In this document: piece after piece, positions 24,306-36,007 of the stretch
Position numbering within the stretch: the stretch's first letter is position 1
How the letters are laid out: each line of letters opens with the position of its first letter
Origin: Persicaria tinctoria
Lineage: Eukaryota > Streptophyta > Magnoliopsida > Caryophyllales > Polygonaceae
Direction: 5' to 3'
Length of the DNA: 64,000 bases
Assembly (NCBI GenBank): GCA_037127255.1
Contig: JBANSL010000007.1
Location: 66,185,538 to 66,249,537, forward strand
Made by a program: the position numbers and the translations under genes
Notes under the pieces: generated by a model
What the model saw: only the letters and a program-made list of their open reading frames with translations
What the model was told of the DNA's origin: nothing
Databases searched by the model: none

Positions 24306-26378
24306 ATTTTAAAAAACTAATAATAATATCTAAAAATGAAAAAAAAAACTAATGGGCCAAAAGCTAAAAATGAAATGGACATTAAAAATGATATGGGTTA
24401 ATAATATAGTCAAAACACAAATAAGCCTATTTGCAACTTGCTAGTTAAAACAAGGTTAAAACCTATTTTCATGTAATGTAAATAAACAATCATTAATTAC
24501 AAATATATATGATACAATTACATATTAATTTAACTATAAATTTATGAATAATTGCAAATCACAAATGAATAATTAAACAATTACGTATTAATAATTTATG
24601 AATAATGGTTATCAATAATAAGAAAGTAAAAATATTTCATGGAATAATTATGTCAAGCTCCTACGTTTTGTTGGCTAAAATGATCATTAATTTGATACTC
24701 TCCGTATAATAATGACTAATAATTACATTTAAACTAAAAAAACATACATTAAATATTGAAGAAAACAATTTCATTCAATATTATCTGCATGAGAAATACA
24801 TTTCCATATTCCATCATATATATATATATATCCAAAGAAACTCAACCATTTCTTATAAGCCCTTATTTTATTTCTTTTCTTAATTATTAGTACGCGCGTG
24901 AATATATAACTTTGATAACATTTTGCAACTAATACTCATTAATTTATAAATATTAACTTCTTTCTCTCCCTAGAAATATATATAGAGACGTAGGTAGTTA
25001 ATACTCTCGATCTCTCTATCTAGAAATATATATAGAGAGAAAGAGAGCGAGAGGTAGGTAGTTAATATTTCTAGATTAATTGTTGAAAAAGTTGAAGGGG
25101 CTATCAATTATAAATGGTATGGACTATTGTAACAAAGGTAGATTTCAACGTTAATTACCCTTCATCATTTGTGATAATTAACTTAAAATTTGGGTGTTAC
25201 GAAATGCGATATTTTAGTCATCCACAAATCACATGTGTAAATTGAGACTGACCATGTTAAGTCTATTTAAGCTAATCTATATTTTATATATTTTAAGGAA
25301 TGAAAATAAATTAGCTAGAATGATTTTTGTCCCTTTAACTACTCAGAATACATGTTCAATATAAAAGAAATAAAATTTTATGATCGATAAAACATACAAA
25401 ATGAAACAAATCACTTTTGCATTAAGCTTACACTACCGACCACCGCTAATTAAAAGTCATAAGTCAATGAAGTTTATATTGCTAAAGATAGGTATAATGA
25501 GGCAAAATTATATTATCAATCAAAGTTAAGATGAAAATCATTCAACTACAAACACAAATGCACTTTTTTTTATATAAAATAATGGACATGAGTAAGTAAA
25601 AATGAATAATATCGTATTGCAAAATAGAAGATGGATATTTTTTATTGCTTCGGGTAACCATAAATCTTTGTATATGTGAACATTAGACGCAAATAGTTTG
25701 TTTTGCTCATTCTGTCAATGAAATTATCTTGTGTGTTTGTTTACGAACGGGGATGTTAGTAGATAATATGTGATAGAGTTGCTGGCCTTGGAAACATGCA
25801 TTGACCCTAGTGGTATGGCTGGAGTCGAACCCATCCCAGCTGCTGGTGAACAAAAAAAAAGGATAAAGGGACAATTTATATTGTATAATTGATATTTTTT
25901 ACGTATTATAAAAACAATATCATAGAGAGCGATAAAAAAAAAAAGGATAGTAAATTTACCAAAAGATATTGTAATAATCAATTTAGATGTATACAATTGT
26001 AATAGTAGAATATGAGTATAGAACAACTAAGACGAAATATATATACTTATGGACTATTTGAAGAAAGAAAACAATAAATACACTGGTAAGACAATTGAGG
26101 AATGTGTTTCTTGGAAGGTGTACCTATACATGGACCATTTGGATTGATTTTGTAGCAATGAATCTATAAATTGATGAAATATCAATTAGCCAGTCATCAA
26201 ATTAGTGGTATATGAACTTTTAATTGATATAGGTGTACAGACTTTTAGAAAACAAAAAACACAAATCCCACCACACCATACATGGAGGTCTTGGTGTCCC
26301 TTAACCTCCAACTTCTTCCATTTTGTAAAAAAAAAAAATCCAACCACGAAATAACAATTGTGTATATGTATATATAAA
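24306..26378. other. AT-rich interior of hAT span
   Basis: No gene. A locally repeated block of about 60 bp (TAGAAATATATATAGAGA with GTAGGTAGTTAAT) occurs twice at about 24972-25072. At about 25780-25850 the minus strand contains GGGTTCGACTCC, a tRNA B-box-like motif, possibly a SINE or tRNA relic. Confidence 0.4.
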
Positions 26379-26501
26379 GTATTGGAAAAAAGTTGAAAGG
26401 GCTATTAAAAATTAACATTTTTATTAGTACACTAATTAGCGTATTGAAAAAAGTTGAAAGGGCTATTAAAAATTAACATTTTTATTAGTGCACTAATTAT
26501 G
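26379..26501 (+). repeat. Tandem duplication of ~62 bp
   Basis: Two adjacent copies (26379-26440, 26441-26501) share AAAAAAGTTGAAAGGGCTAT and the following bases with only a few changes. Confidence 0.9.
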
Positions 26502-26524
26502 TTTTAAACTAAAACTAGTATGAT

Positions 26525-28044
26525 TCCCGCGTCATGGCGCGTTTTTTTAAACTAAAATATTATACATAAAAATATAATAAAATATTAAGAAGTATTAAGA
26601 TAAAAGTCATAAAAAAAATTTACAATAAATGTACCTTATAATTATCTCATAAAATTATTTTTTAAAAATCTCATGTAAGGTATAATACATAAATATAGAT
26701 ATTTTAAATTATGCAGTAATAATAATATCAATATCATTATAACATTGTTTATATGTGACGTCTCACAATCAATAGTTATATTCAATGTTTTGAATTAAGC
26801 CCAATAGTTATTAAATAAATTTGATTAAGTCCAATAGTTATATTAGATTGAATTCAATGTTTTGAATTAAGCTCAATAGTTAGTAAATTTAAAGAAAAAA
26901 AAATTCAAGGAAAAAGAAGAAAAAAGGAGAATTAAAGAAAATCAAAGAAAAATGGCAAAAAAAAAAGATTAGTTAAGACTCCTAAAATGCCTCTAAGATT
27001 GACACATAATCCAAAACTCTTCTAAATTAAGAGTTTATATAGATATAGATAGTTAGTAAATAAATTTGATTAAGCCCGATAGTTATATTAGATTGAATTC
27101 AATGTTTTGAATTAAGCCCAATAGTTAGTAAATTTAAAGAAAAAAATTAAAGGAAAAAGAAGAAAAAATGAGAATTAAAGAAAATCAAAGAAAAATGGCA
27201 AAAAAAAAAGATTAGTTAAGACTCCTAAAATGCCTTTAAGATTGACACATCATCACAAAACTCTTATAAATTAAGAGTTTATATAGATAGTTAGTAAATT
27301 TAAAGAAACAAAATTAAAGGAAAAAGAAGAAAAAAGGAGAATTAAAGAAAATCAAAGAAAAATGGCAAAAAAAAAAAAGATTAGTTAAGACTCCTAAAAT
27401 GCCTCTAAGATTGACACATTATCCAAAACTATTCTAAATTAAGAGTTTATATAGATATAGATAGTTAGTAAATTTAAAGAAAAAAAAATTAAAGGAAAAA
27501 GAAGAAAAAATGAGAATTAAAGAAAATCAAAGAAAAATGGCAAAAAAAAAAGATTAGTTAAGACTCCTAAAATGCCTTTAAGATTGACACATCATCTAAA
27601 ACTCTTATAAATTAAGAGTTTATATAGATAGTTAGTAAATTTAAAGAAAAAAAATTAAAGGAAAAAGAAGAAAAAAGGAGAATTAAAGAAAATCAAAGAA
27701 AAATGGCAAAAAAAAAAAGGATTAGTTAAGACTCCTAAAATGTCTCTAAGATTGACACATTATCCAAAACTATTCTAAATTAAAAGTTTATATAGATAGA
27801 TAGTTAGTAAATAAATTTGATTAAGCCCGATAGTTATATTAGATTGAATTCAATGTTTTGAATTAAGTCCAATAGTTAGTAAATTTAAAGAAAAAAAATT
27901 AAAGGAAAAAGAAGAAAAAATGAGAATTAAAGAAAATCAAAGAAACATGGCAAAAAAAAAAGATTAGTTAAGACTCCTACAATGCCTCTAAGATTGACAC
28001 GTCATCCAAAACTCTTCTAAATTAAGAGTTTATATAGATATAGA
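26525..28044 (-). mobile_element. Non-autonomous Helitron with tandem 5' ends
   Basis: Read on the minus strand it begins TCTATATCTATATAAACTC after an A (28045 on plus is T) and ends CTAG followed by T (26524 on plus is A). Just inside the 3' end is a hairpin formed by CGCGT and GCGCG around CATG (about 26538-26551). These are the Helitron hallmarks: TC start, CTRR end, 3' hairpin, insertion between A and T. No Rep/helicase is encoded. Most of the body is tandem copies of the 5'-terminal segment. Confidence 0.75.
26880..28044 (-). repeat. Six tandem units of Helitron 5' segment
   Basis: Units end (plus strand) in TTAAGAGTTTATATAGATA at about 27050, 27289, 27468, 27632, 27803 and 28044. Spacing alternates between about 165-180 bp and about 240 bp. 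The longer units carry an extra AATTCAATGTTTTGAATTAAG palindrome-like block. Each unit also contains an AAAGAAAAATGGC poly(A) block. Confidence 0.9.
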
Positions 28045-28336
28045 TAAAAGAAGATCTGGAGTTACAAATCCCTAAAATGTTCATCTTCTAGTACTTGAAT
28101 GTAGGCAACGGTTTGAATGTTCATTTTCTAGTAATTGAATGTAGGTAACGGTTTTTAATTAGTAATAGCTTGAATGTGGACAACTTAATTATTTTTGCAT
28201 TAAAAATAGTTTGATTTGGTGTTTCTTTTTTATTTAGATGGACAACTTATTTTTACTGATTTATTAGCCAATTTAAATGATTAACTATGACTTAGAGAAT
28301 TTTTATTATTTAAATTTATATATATATATATATATA
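28045..28336. other. AT-rich DNA, (TA)n at right edge
   Basis: No gene. A short duplicated phrase (TTGAATGTAGG followed by AACGGTTT) occurs twice near 28100-28160. The TA repeat at 28317-28338 borders the next element. Confidence 0.5.
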
Positions 28337-28894
28337 TAGGTAAAGGTTCAAATGAAAATGAGGCTTAAGATGAAAATACTCCTTAAAGTGAAAATGGTCC
28401 AATTTAAAGGTAAATGGGGCCTAATTTAAAGGTAAATGTGTCTAATTAAATTAGTAATAGATAAATGAGTCTATTTAATGTGTAAATTAGCCTAATTTTA
28501 TGGGGTAAATGGATAAATGGGTAAATTGCCCTAAATATGAGATAAATGTCACCACATCTCCCATACTTTCTATTTCTACCAATATTGCCCTTATTTCAAT
28601 TATAAAAATTACAGATTTTATCCCCTAATTTTTATTTGAAATAATATTATAAGGTGCATCTATAAAATTACAAAATGCAACAAAATATGCTACATCACAG
28701 TTCTTGTCTTTATTTTAAAAAGTTAAAAATATGAGATTACAAAATATAAAGTGAACAAATAATACAATAAAGATTATTATTAATAAATGTGCATTTTCCT
28801 AATGTAAAGTAAGTTTCCTACCAAAGTTTTTCTTTATGGGTTGCTATTTTTATGGCGGTTTTGTACTTTAATGCGACATGTGTCATTAAAAGCA

Positions 28895-28965
28895 TATTAG
28901 CTCCAAATGGTATAACGATGTGCCCATGCACAAAGGTTCGAGTTCAAAATCTCGCACATGCTATT
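28895..28965 (+). ncRNA. tRNA-like relic
   Basis: AGCATATTAGCTCCAAATGG resembles a tRNA acceptor strand plus A box. GGTTCGAGTTC resembles a B box, and CGAG/CTCG can form a T-stem. The ends AGCAT and ATGCT pair. The anticodon arm is poor. Probably a SINE head or tRNA pseudogene. Confidence 0.3.
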
Positions 28966-28982
28966 TATGATTGTCTTCTTTT

Positions 28983-29968
28983 TGTTCCCGTTCATGAATA
29001 AGATTATAAAATGAAATAATAAAATGATAATGTGCACAAATAAGATGATATAATGCATAGATAACATTATGGTGTGCAAATATATTATTATATTGTGCAA
29101 ATATAATATTGTGTTGTGCAAATATAATGATAAGTGCAAAAATAAGATTATAAAATGAAATAATAAAATGATAATGTGCACAAATAAGATGATATAATGC
29201 ATATATAACATTATGGTGTGCAAATATAATATTATATTGTGCAAATATAATATTGTGTTGTGCAAATATAATATTATGTTGTGCAAATAAAATGATAAGT
29301 GCAAGAATAAAATGATTAAGTGCAAGAATAAAATGACAAAGTGCAAGAATAAAATGTCAAAGTACATGAATAAGATTATGAAGTGCACAATTAAGATGAT
29401 AAAGTGCATAAATAAAATGATAAAGTGCAAGAATAAAATGATAAAATTATAAAATGATAAGTGCAAGAATAAAATGATGTTGTATGAATAAAAATATGAA
29501 GTGCATGAATAAGATTATGAAGTGCACAATTAAGATTATAAGTGCATAAATAAAATGAGAAAGTTCAAAAATAAAATGATGAAGTGTATGAATTGGATTA
29601 TGGAGTGCACAATTAAGATTATAAAGTGCATGAATAAAATGATAAAGTGCAAAATAAGATTGTGAAGTGAACAAATAAAATGGTAAAGTGCACTTTGATT
29701 TATTATTTATGCACTTTAGAATATTGAAGATGCATCTTAGAGAATTTAAACCCCGATAAAAATTACGGGTTGAAATCTGTAAATTTTTTAATTAAAATAG
29801 AGCAGTATTTATAGAAATGAAAGTATATGAATAATAATATGAAGTGCATAAATAATAATATGAATTATGCATAAATAAGATTATGAAGTGCACAATTAAG
29901 ATTATAAAGTGCATAAATAAAATGATAAAGTGCAAGATTAAGATTATGAATTGCACAATTAAGATTAT
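28983..29968 (-). repeat. AT-rich minisatellite, ~20-bp unit
   Basis: Degenerate tandem units based on AATAAAATGATAAAGTGCA run from 28983 to about 29700 and again at 29815-29968. A second-order duplication of about 120 bp is visible at 29000-29260. The long minus-strand ORFs here, with reiterated HFIILF, are by-products of the repeat. Confidence 0.92.
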
Positions 29969-29969
29969 A

Positions 29970-30050
29970 GATCCATGTGGAATCGAACCACCAACCTCCT
30001 GAACAACAATATATTGTTCAGACGCTCTTCCCTAATTGAGCTTATGGATC
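29970..30050 (-). tRNA. tRNA-like sequence, probably pseudogene
   Basis: The 81-nt unit has a perfect 7-bp acceptor pairing (GATCCAT with ATGGATC), a D-arm GCTC/GAGC, an exact B-box consensus GGTTCGATTCC and an anticodon stem CTGAA/TTCAG. The apical loop is too long for a mature tRNA (13 nt, or an extended 8-bp stem closing TATATTG without the universal U33), so it would need an intron or is non-functional. No CCA is encoded, as expected for plant nuclear tRNAs. Nothing indicates charging or expression. Confidence 0.45.
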
Positions 30051-30568
30051 TTAATGCAAGTAAAAAGCTAACCGAAACAAAGAACACATCTTTACGAAAC
30101 TCAAAGCCACCATTTATATTCACAGAGGCAACCGATCAAAATCAAGACCAGTACAAAATGGATAAGCCCTCATTCTGCCAAATAGATCTTGAGTTACTTC
30201 CAGTGGAAAGCGGGAAGAATCCTTATTTTCATTGAACGCATCACCATCAACATTGAAAATTTCAGAACTAATGAATGAAGGTCACAATCAAAGGAAAGCT
30301 TATCAGATAAAAGATAACAACAACTACAATAAACAAACAATGAGCAAAATGAATGGTTAGGTTAAAGACTCAAGAGACTTTATGCCAAAATACAGGACTG
30401 CACATTCATATAATTTTCATGCATTGTTGTCAAACAGATTATTGTTCAGCTGCAATCTCTGTAAGCAAATCATCCCAGAAAGTGGAAAAGACAGAAAGAG
30501 AAGGCAATTGAGAAAAGCATACACAGCTATAGAGAGATCCAAGTTTGTGCAAAACCACAAACTGAGCT

Positions 30569-31110
30569 CTATATGAATTTAATCTCCTGTTCCTTGAGAA
30601 GGCAGATTCGCTGAAATCCGCTTCCCCTTCCAAAGAGAGACGAACTGCTTAACGACGCCTTCCAGCCACCGGAGAACCACCAGATCCGGCCAATACACAC
30701 TCCGGAGAAGTCAGCGCCGATGGAAAGAGGACCGAGGGCAAGATCGACGATGGTATTGATGAAGATCGAGAAAAGCGGCGCTTGAATTGTCACTTCCACC
30801 GGCTTAGGGATTGCGAATCGGAGGATGAGGCCGATCGCGACGGAGAACACGAGGAGATCAATTTGGCTCCCTTCAGCGGCACAAAGGGTTGTGGCGGGGG
30901 TGGAGACGGTGGGTTTGAGGAGTCGGAGGTGCCTGGGGGTTTAAGTGCGGAGAGAGGCTTCGAATTCAATCGGAAGGATTTGAAATTGGATGAGAAAGAG
31001 GCGGTAGCGGCAGGTTGGGGAAGGGAGAGGGAGAATCGAGGCCTGGGGAGGTGGTGGGTGATGTGGCGGCGGCGGAGCGGAGGGAGGCAGTGGATGATCT
31101 GCGACTTCAA
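30569..31110 (-). pseudogene. Fragment of plastid dicarboxylate transporter (DiT-like)
   Basis: On the minus strand the frame from 31110 encodes a serine/proline/arginine-rich, acid-poor N-terminus typical of a chloroplast transit peptide, then PPPPQPFVPLKGAKLIS. A frame change near 30850 follows, after which the other frame continues VAIGLILRFAIPKPVEVT, SIFINTIVDLALGPL and GADFSG. This order matches the start of the mature 2-oxoglutarate/malate translocators of the plastid inner envelope (DiT1/DiT2, Na/sulfate-symporter family). There the family reads roughly GAKLIP, then a first membrane helix, then VTPQAW. Only the first exon-sized part is present: about 180 of roughly 550 residues. The first codon of the frame is TTG where ATG would be expected. 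It lies within a TA-flanked transposon, so it is a transduplicated, dead copy. Confidence 0.6.
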
Positions 31111-31255
31111 GAGATGCGTCGATTGGGAACGAGAGACGGAGAGAGAGAGGAGGAAGACTAATTCAGTTTAGTTGGATAAACTAGACCAAGCCCGATATCA
31201 GTTTTTTTAAATAACTCATTTTCACTTTAAGCCCCTTTTTCACTTTAACCTCACC

Positions 31256-31286
<31 letters not shown>

Positions 31287-31293
<7 letters not shown>

Positions 31294-31928
31294 CCATGAA
31301 GTTACACCTCTTTTTAATATAGTATAATGTACAAATGATAATATAAGATGCATGATGTATGTTAACTACTCCGTACATATTGTAATTTAATCATAAGCTT
31401 TATTAATTTATATAATTATATGAACATGTATATGTCCTTGTACGTAGATTTATTATTATATAATCTACATATAGATGAATGCATTAATCAGAACTATATA
31501 CTCCGTATTTAACTAAGTTCTTTGTCAAAAAAACAGGGGAAGTTACTTTCAATCTTCATATCGAGCATTTAAAATGGGGTAAAAAGTCTTTTTAAAAAAA
31601 TAAAAGAGCGCATGTAAATAATGAGATTCGATCTCAAGACTAAAGGGTTATCACCAACAATGACAACCATTGAACTAAACATGTTTTGATGATATAAAAG
31701 AAATAGATGGGATAGAGTAATGCAAATTTTAATAGAGTAAATTATGGAAAAAAAATTGTCCATTAACACAACTTTTAAGGTTTGTATATATATAGATTTG
31801 ATTTAATTATAGCACCGATCAATTGGTTTAAATGTTTAAATAATAACGGTGTTGCCGAATATCGAATTTTTTATCATGACTTTTTTGAAAATTGGTCGAC
31901 AACCGATGAGTCAATAACAATGAGTGTA
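31287..31928. other. AT-rich DNA with tRNA-like relic
   Basis: No gene. On the minus strand about 31690-31615 contains TTTAGTTCAATGGTTGTC and GAGATCGAATCTC, resembling A and B boxes of a decayed tRNA or SINE. Confidence 0.35.
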
Positions 31929-32080
31929 TTCAACCGATTCAAAATTACATATTCAAGTATCCAACCGAGTCAAAATCATTTATTTTAAGTAAATTACATA
32001 TTTAAGTATTCAACCGAGTCAAAATCATTTATTTTAAATAAATTAAATATTTAAGTATTCAACCGAGTCAAAATAAACCT
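31929..32080 (+). repeat. Three ~51-bp tandem units
   Basis: ATTCAACCGAGTCAAAATCA followed by an AT-rich spacer with TATTTAAGT occurs three times with minor changes, just left of the solo LTR. Confidence 0.85.
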
Positions 32081-32137
32081 AATTATCCAAACGGATCGAA
32101 TATGATTCGACCGAAAACTCAAACCAACTATACCACT

Positions 32138-34864
32138 TGTAAAGGCTCGGATTTTTAAATCATAATTTTCGGAAAAATGAATTTAAATTGGATATTTTAA
32201 GAAAAACTCGTTCTTAATTTAATAAATCTAACTTGAACTCTTAAAGCGAATTCCAACCCAATTTTTAACTTTAACGATTGAATCCGTCTTTCTCATCGGG
32301 ATTGGAAAAATTCTTTCCGTTTCGTATCACTAATTGTTACCCAAATCTCTACACTTGTTTCATGTTTGACCAATTCCAATTCATTTTCTCCACTTTGGGT
32401 AAATCGTATCCTCTCTTTTATGAGTTGCCCCATCCTTGAAGAACAAACAACAATTCTCTCTTCCCAAGAAAAAAAAAAATCAGTCTTTGACCCATTGAAA
32501 AATCAGATTTTGGAACTCCTTTCACATCCACACAAACCCAAAATCCAAACACCACCTTATCCTTTCTTCCCCCTTTTGGTTTTGCCGAAGAGCCCTCCTC
32601 CAGGCTGCTTGAGCAACCGTTGCCGCCACCAGGTCTCCGCCACCACCCCACAGCTGCGTCCCCGTCCTCCCACCAGCGAGCCGAGCCACTACTCCCTCTC
32701 GAGCCCTGCTTTTCCGATCCGAGCGGTAAGGCCTCTTCCTCGCTCCCTTTCGTTCCCAACTGCGAAAAGCTTTGAATTTAACACTTCTCCACCCTCCCTA
32801 TGAAGATTCCAGCGAGAAATTGGCCCCGATGCCCTGAACGCCACACCGCAACCCCGAGATCCCTTTTCCGGCGAAATCTCGAACCTTCGGTGAGCTTCGA
32901 ACCCCTTTCCTTGTCCTCGATTCAAATCTGGTTCTCTTCTTGCTTGAATGGGTCGAAGAGTGTGAGGCGAGAGCGGTCGGGTTAGGCGAGTCTCCGACGA
33001 GAGTCGCGAGCGAGAGCGTGTGTCCGTGAGCGAGAGGTTGCGATGAGAGAACGAAGGAGATGTGCTGAGTGAGGGCAATGGTGACGAGACCGAGAACGAG
33101 AGTGTGGGTGAGGGAAGGGAAGCCGGAGAGGTGAGGGCGCTGGCGAGGTGCGAGGCGGCGAGGGAGTGTCAGGCGAGCGGCGAGGCAGAGGAGGTCAGAG
33201 GAAGAAGACGTTGTTTTGCTTGTATGGGGCCCGCCTCCTTCTTTCCCCTTTACTTATATTTTGTTTTGGGTTGGTATTGGATCCGAGAGGTGAGAATGAG
33301 AATCCGGGTTTGGGCTTGTGTACCCGATTTCTTTCACTGGATTGTATTTTGGGCCTATTTTGATAAAAGGTGTTAATAATATGAGTTTTAAGAGGTTTAT
33401 ATATTCAAGTATATAAATATTAATTAGATGTAATATAATATAGAATATTATTATTGAGATTTATAGTATAATATTTGGACTTGGATTTGAAAAAGGTTTT
33501 AAAGGTTGGAAATGGATTTAATAAAATTAAAAAGAGGGAATTTTTGAAATACCCTAACCTTGTCGGATTGTTTTGATAAAGTAATAAAATAAGTTGATTT
33601 AAAGAGTAACACCTTGTAAATGGATTTTTGGGTCAAGTATGATTTGGGAAAGTGTTTAATTGATGATTTGATATAACTTGAGATTTTAGAAGAGTTTTGG
33701 AAAATCTTGGGAAGATGAGGAATAAATTTAATGACTTGTGTGTGATATTATATGCTTAAGTAACATTAGAAGTAGACTTATTTGTATTACTTATATATGT
33801 GTTAGGTGATCATCTGTGACATGATTGGCTTTTTGTATACCTAGTTGTTGCCTTTTGCTGTTCTGCACTTCCAGGTAAGTCTCTTCGGAGCTTAATTACT
33901 CAAATTGAATAGAGCTATTCCCTGCTTTAGGTGCATGATATACTAGGTGTTTGCATTCATGATCAGCATGCCATGTAGTACCATGCTAGGTTGCATCGAT
34001 CGTTGAGCATTCTATTTCTCTATGTGTATGTAAACAGAACGGCCGTTATCTGTGAAGTAACTAGAGTCATTGCTAGGGTTATAGGACGATCTAGTCTCAT
34101 CGGGTCCCGTCCTGAGTCAATCGAGTCATGAACTTCCTTATATTATGAGATGCCTGCAGGCTTTACTGTGGAGCGGGTTAGGCATGCGTGCCGCCCGATT
34201 ATGATGGAATGCATTCACGAGCTGGTCAGTCTCCGCCCTATCGGAAGGGGGTGGAGGTAGGAGAGGGATATACCACTTGGTATTCTGTGCTAAGGCCTTA
34301 TTATTATTATGCACTTGATCTTAGGAGCATGTTAGTGTGTTAATATTCCACAATGCATCTAGAAACATCTTTATTAGGTATAGCGTATATTTGTGCTTAG
34401 GGTTGGGATGCAGAGCTAAAGTGGGCATCGATCTGATCCCGCCCCATATCAATTTTTTTAGGTATCCGTTATGCTTACTACTATTGATGCCGATTTGAGT
34501 CCATGACCGCTGGGTCTAACATGGCGGAAAGAGAGAAGTTGAGATTCCAACTTCACCAATTTAATTACGGCTCGAATTTGAATGGTTGATCATATTTTGA
34601 CCCGGCTCTGCCGTGGCACCCCTTTGTATTATGCTTTACTTCCGCTATTTGTGTGATCTTTGGTTTTCCACGCTTAGACTTACGACAGGTACATGGGACT
34701 TCCCCGGGGATTCCAACGATCCCTTCAAACTTGGGTATGAAATCCCTCTTGAAAACGTCAATTTAGAATTTCAAACCTTCAACCTGTATTCGGGGAGCAA
34801 GATCCTAACGAGGGGTTTCATCCCTCGAAACGTAACCCGGGAATCATAATCCCGGGCCATTACA
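32138..34864 (+). mobile_element. Solo LTR, same family, 2727 bp
   Basis: It starts TGTAAAGGCTCGG, ends CCGGGCCATTACA and is flanked by the perfect TSD CCACT (32133-32137, 34865-34869). It has no nested insertion and so gives the reference LTR length. The section about 32360-33230 is GC-rich with ORFs (for example 32366-32803, 145 codons) that match no known family. The 3' third from about 33850 aligns closely with the 1946 copy. It holds the empty site for the hAT at 3963. Confidence 0.93.
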
Positions 34865-35140
34865 CCACTATACCCACCTTGATTCGAAACTCAAATGAGA
34901 CCGACCCGCCTCTTGACCCGAAACCCTAACGAGACCGACCCGCTTTGACCCGAACCCGAATGGGCATGACCGACTTAACCCGAAATCCGACCAATCTAAA
35001 ATTCATTATGACCGAACCCGACCCGAACCCCGCCCGACCAATAGCTGACCCGACTAATACCCGACCATAAATTTTATCCGAATTGACCCGACCCGAGCAA
35101 GCCTGACCCGAACGACCGACTTTCCAGCTCTACCATGCAT

Positions 35141-35309
35141 GTAAACCTTTTACAAGAATGTAAACTCTCCGGGCTTTACAAAAAATTTAAAAGGAAAGTT
35201 ATTCGATATATCAAAAACGTTTGATACTACGTATTAGCTAAGTCACAATATCATTTGACTTAATTAAATATTTAAACTGTAAATACTTGTCGTGAAAACT
35301 GGTTGAGAC
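35141..35309. other. Short AT-rich stretch
   Basis: Nothing recognisable between the hAT TSD and the LINE relic. Confidence 0.5.
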
Positions 35310-35545
35310 GAGAAGTGTGGATTAGTTGATATTGGGTGATGATGTTGTATCGAATGACAATTTTAATTACTTGGAGCTGATGATGCAGAGCAATTGAGGC
35401 GTGGATAATTATATCAAGGATTCAAGTAGGCTGATAGAAATGAAGACTACTCAGGCTTCTTATGTATTAGAAAAGTACCTTTGAAACTTAAAAGTCGTGT
35501 CTATAAGATGGTAAGGCCTCCGTTCTCAATGGTGCAAAGAGTTGG
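35310..35545 (+). pseudogene. RTE-type LINE reverse-transcriptase relic
   Basis: The conceptual reading, with stops, gives FNYLELMMQSN, IKDSSRLIEMK, ASYVLEKYL and LKVVSIRW. It follows the order of the C-terminal RT region of plant RTE LINEs (YLGSILQS, then WLKWR, then VLCDRKVPLKLKGKFYR). Heavily decayed; the assignment rests on pattern order only. Confidence 0.45.
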
Positions 35546-36007
35546 ACGATTACAATTTTATCAAAATAGGGTATGAAGCCCTTACCCTCAATATATCTAT
35601 ATATCATCTAAACTCATACTAATTTATTGAAATCAAATAACTAAAAAGGAAAATAAAAGAATCTAAACCACTTACACCTTGGGTTGCCTTCCGAGAAGCG
35701 TGATTGTTTAATGTCTTAGACTCGAGGGTTTATTTGTCCGCACATTCAAGACTTACTCAGACATTGTCAACTCTCTCACTAGCAAATCAAACTCTTATGT
35801 CCACTTAAGAGGCAAGCAGATTGATGATGCATATTTTATATAGGTCTTCTGGGAGGTTTTATGGTAGTTTTAGGTTGCATATTACATGTTTTCTAGTTAT
35901 TATTTAGTGGTCGAAGTTCAGAATCTGAGCTTTTTATTGTTAATTGTGCATTATCACGAATCCGGACTTCAATGGTGGATCAAGAGGGCAATGCTGGAGC
36001 CCTAGAT

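Larger units (their letters stand above)
28337..31258. mobile_element. (TA)n-flanked element with captured gene
   Basis: TA microsatellites flank both sides (28317-28338, 31259-31286). The inner ends are imperfect inverted repeats: TAGGTAAAGGTTCAAATGAA on the left and, inverted, TAGGGTGAGGTTAAAGTGAA on the right, both continuing with GGCTTAA...GTGAAAAT blocks. This resembles Micron-like elements that insert in TA repeats. Cargo, left to right: a tRNA-like sequence, a minisatellite, a second tRNA-like sequence and a plastid transporter fragment. No transposase. Confidence 0.65.
24092..35132. mobile_element. Large hAT-like span with nested insertions
   Basis: The left end TAGAGCTAGCAAA and the right end, read inverted, TAGAGCTGGAAAG match the hAT-style ends elsewhere in the window. 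Flanks are CCATACAT (24084-24091) and CCATGCAT (35133-35140), a 7/8 TSD match. Both ends have sub-terminal CCCGACCCGA iterations. The span contains a Helitron, a (TA)n-flanked element and a solo LTR. No transposase was recognised. The alternative is two unrelated hAT ends with a chance TSD resemblance. Confidence 0.6.

Noticed and set aside
26880..28044. Regularly spaced repeats that could suggest a CRISPR array
   Set aside because: Units are about 165-240 bp, contiguous and A-rich without unique spacers, and the genome is a plant. They are tandem Helitron ends.
28897..29674. Long minus-strand ORFs with HFIILF repeats, resembling a membrane protein
   Set aside because: They translate an AT-rich minisatellite whose unit length is near a multiple of three. 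No start context or domain.
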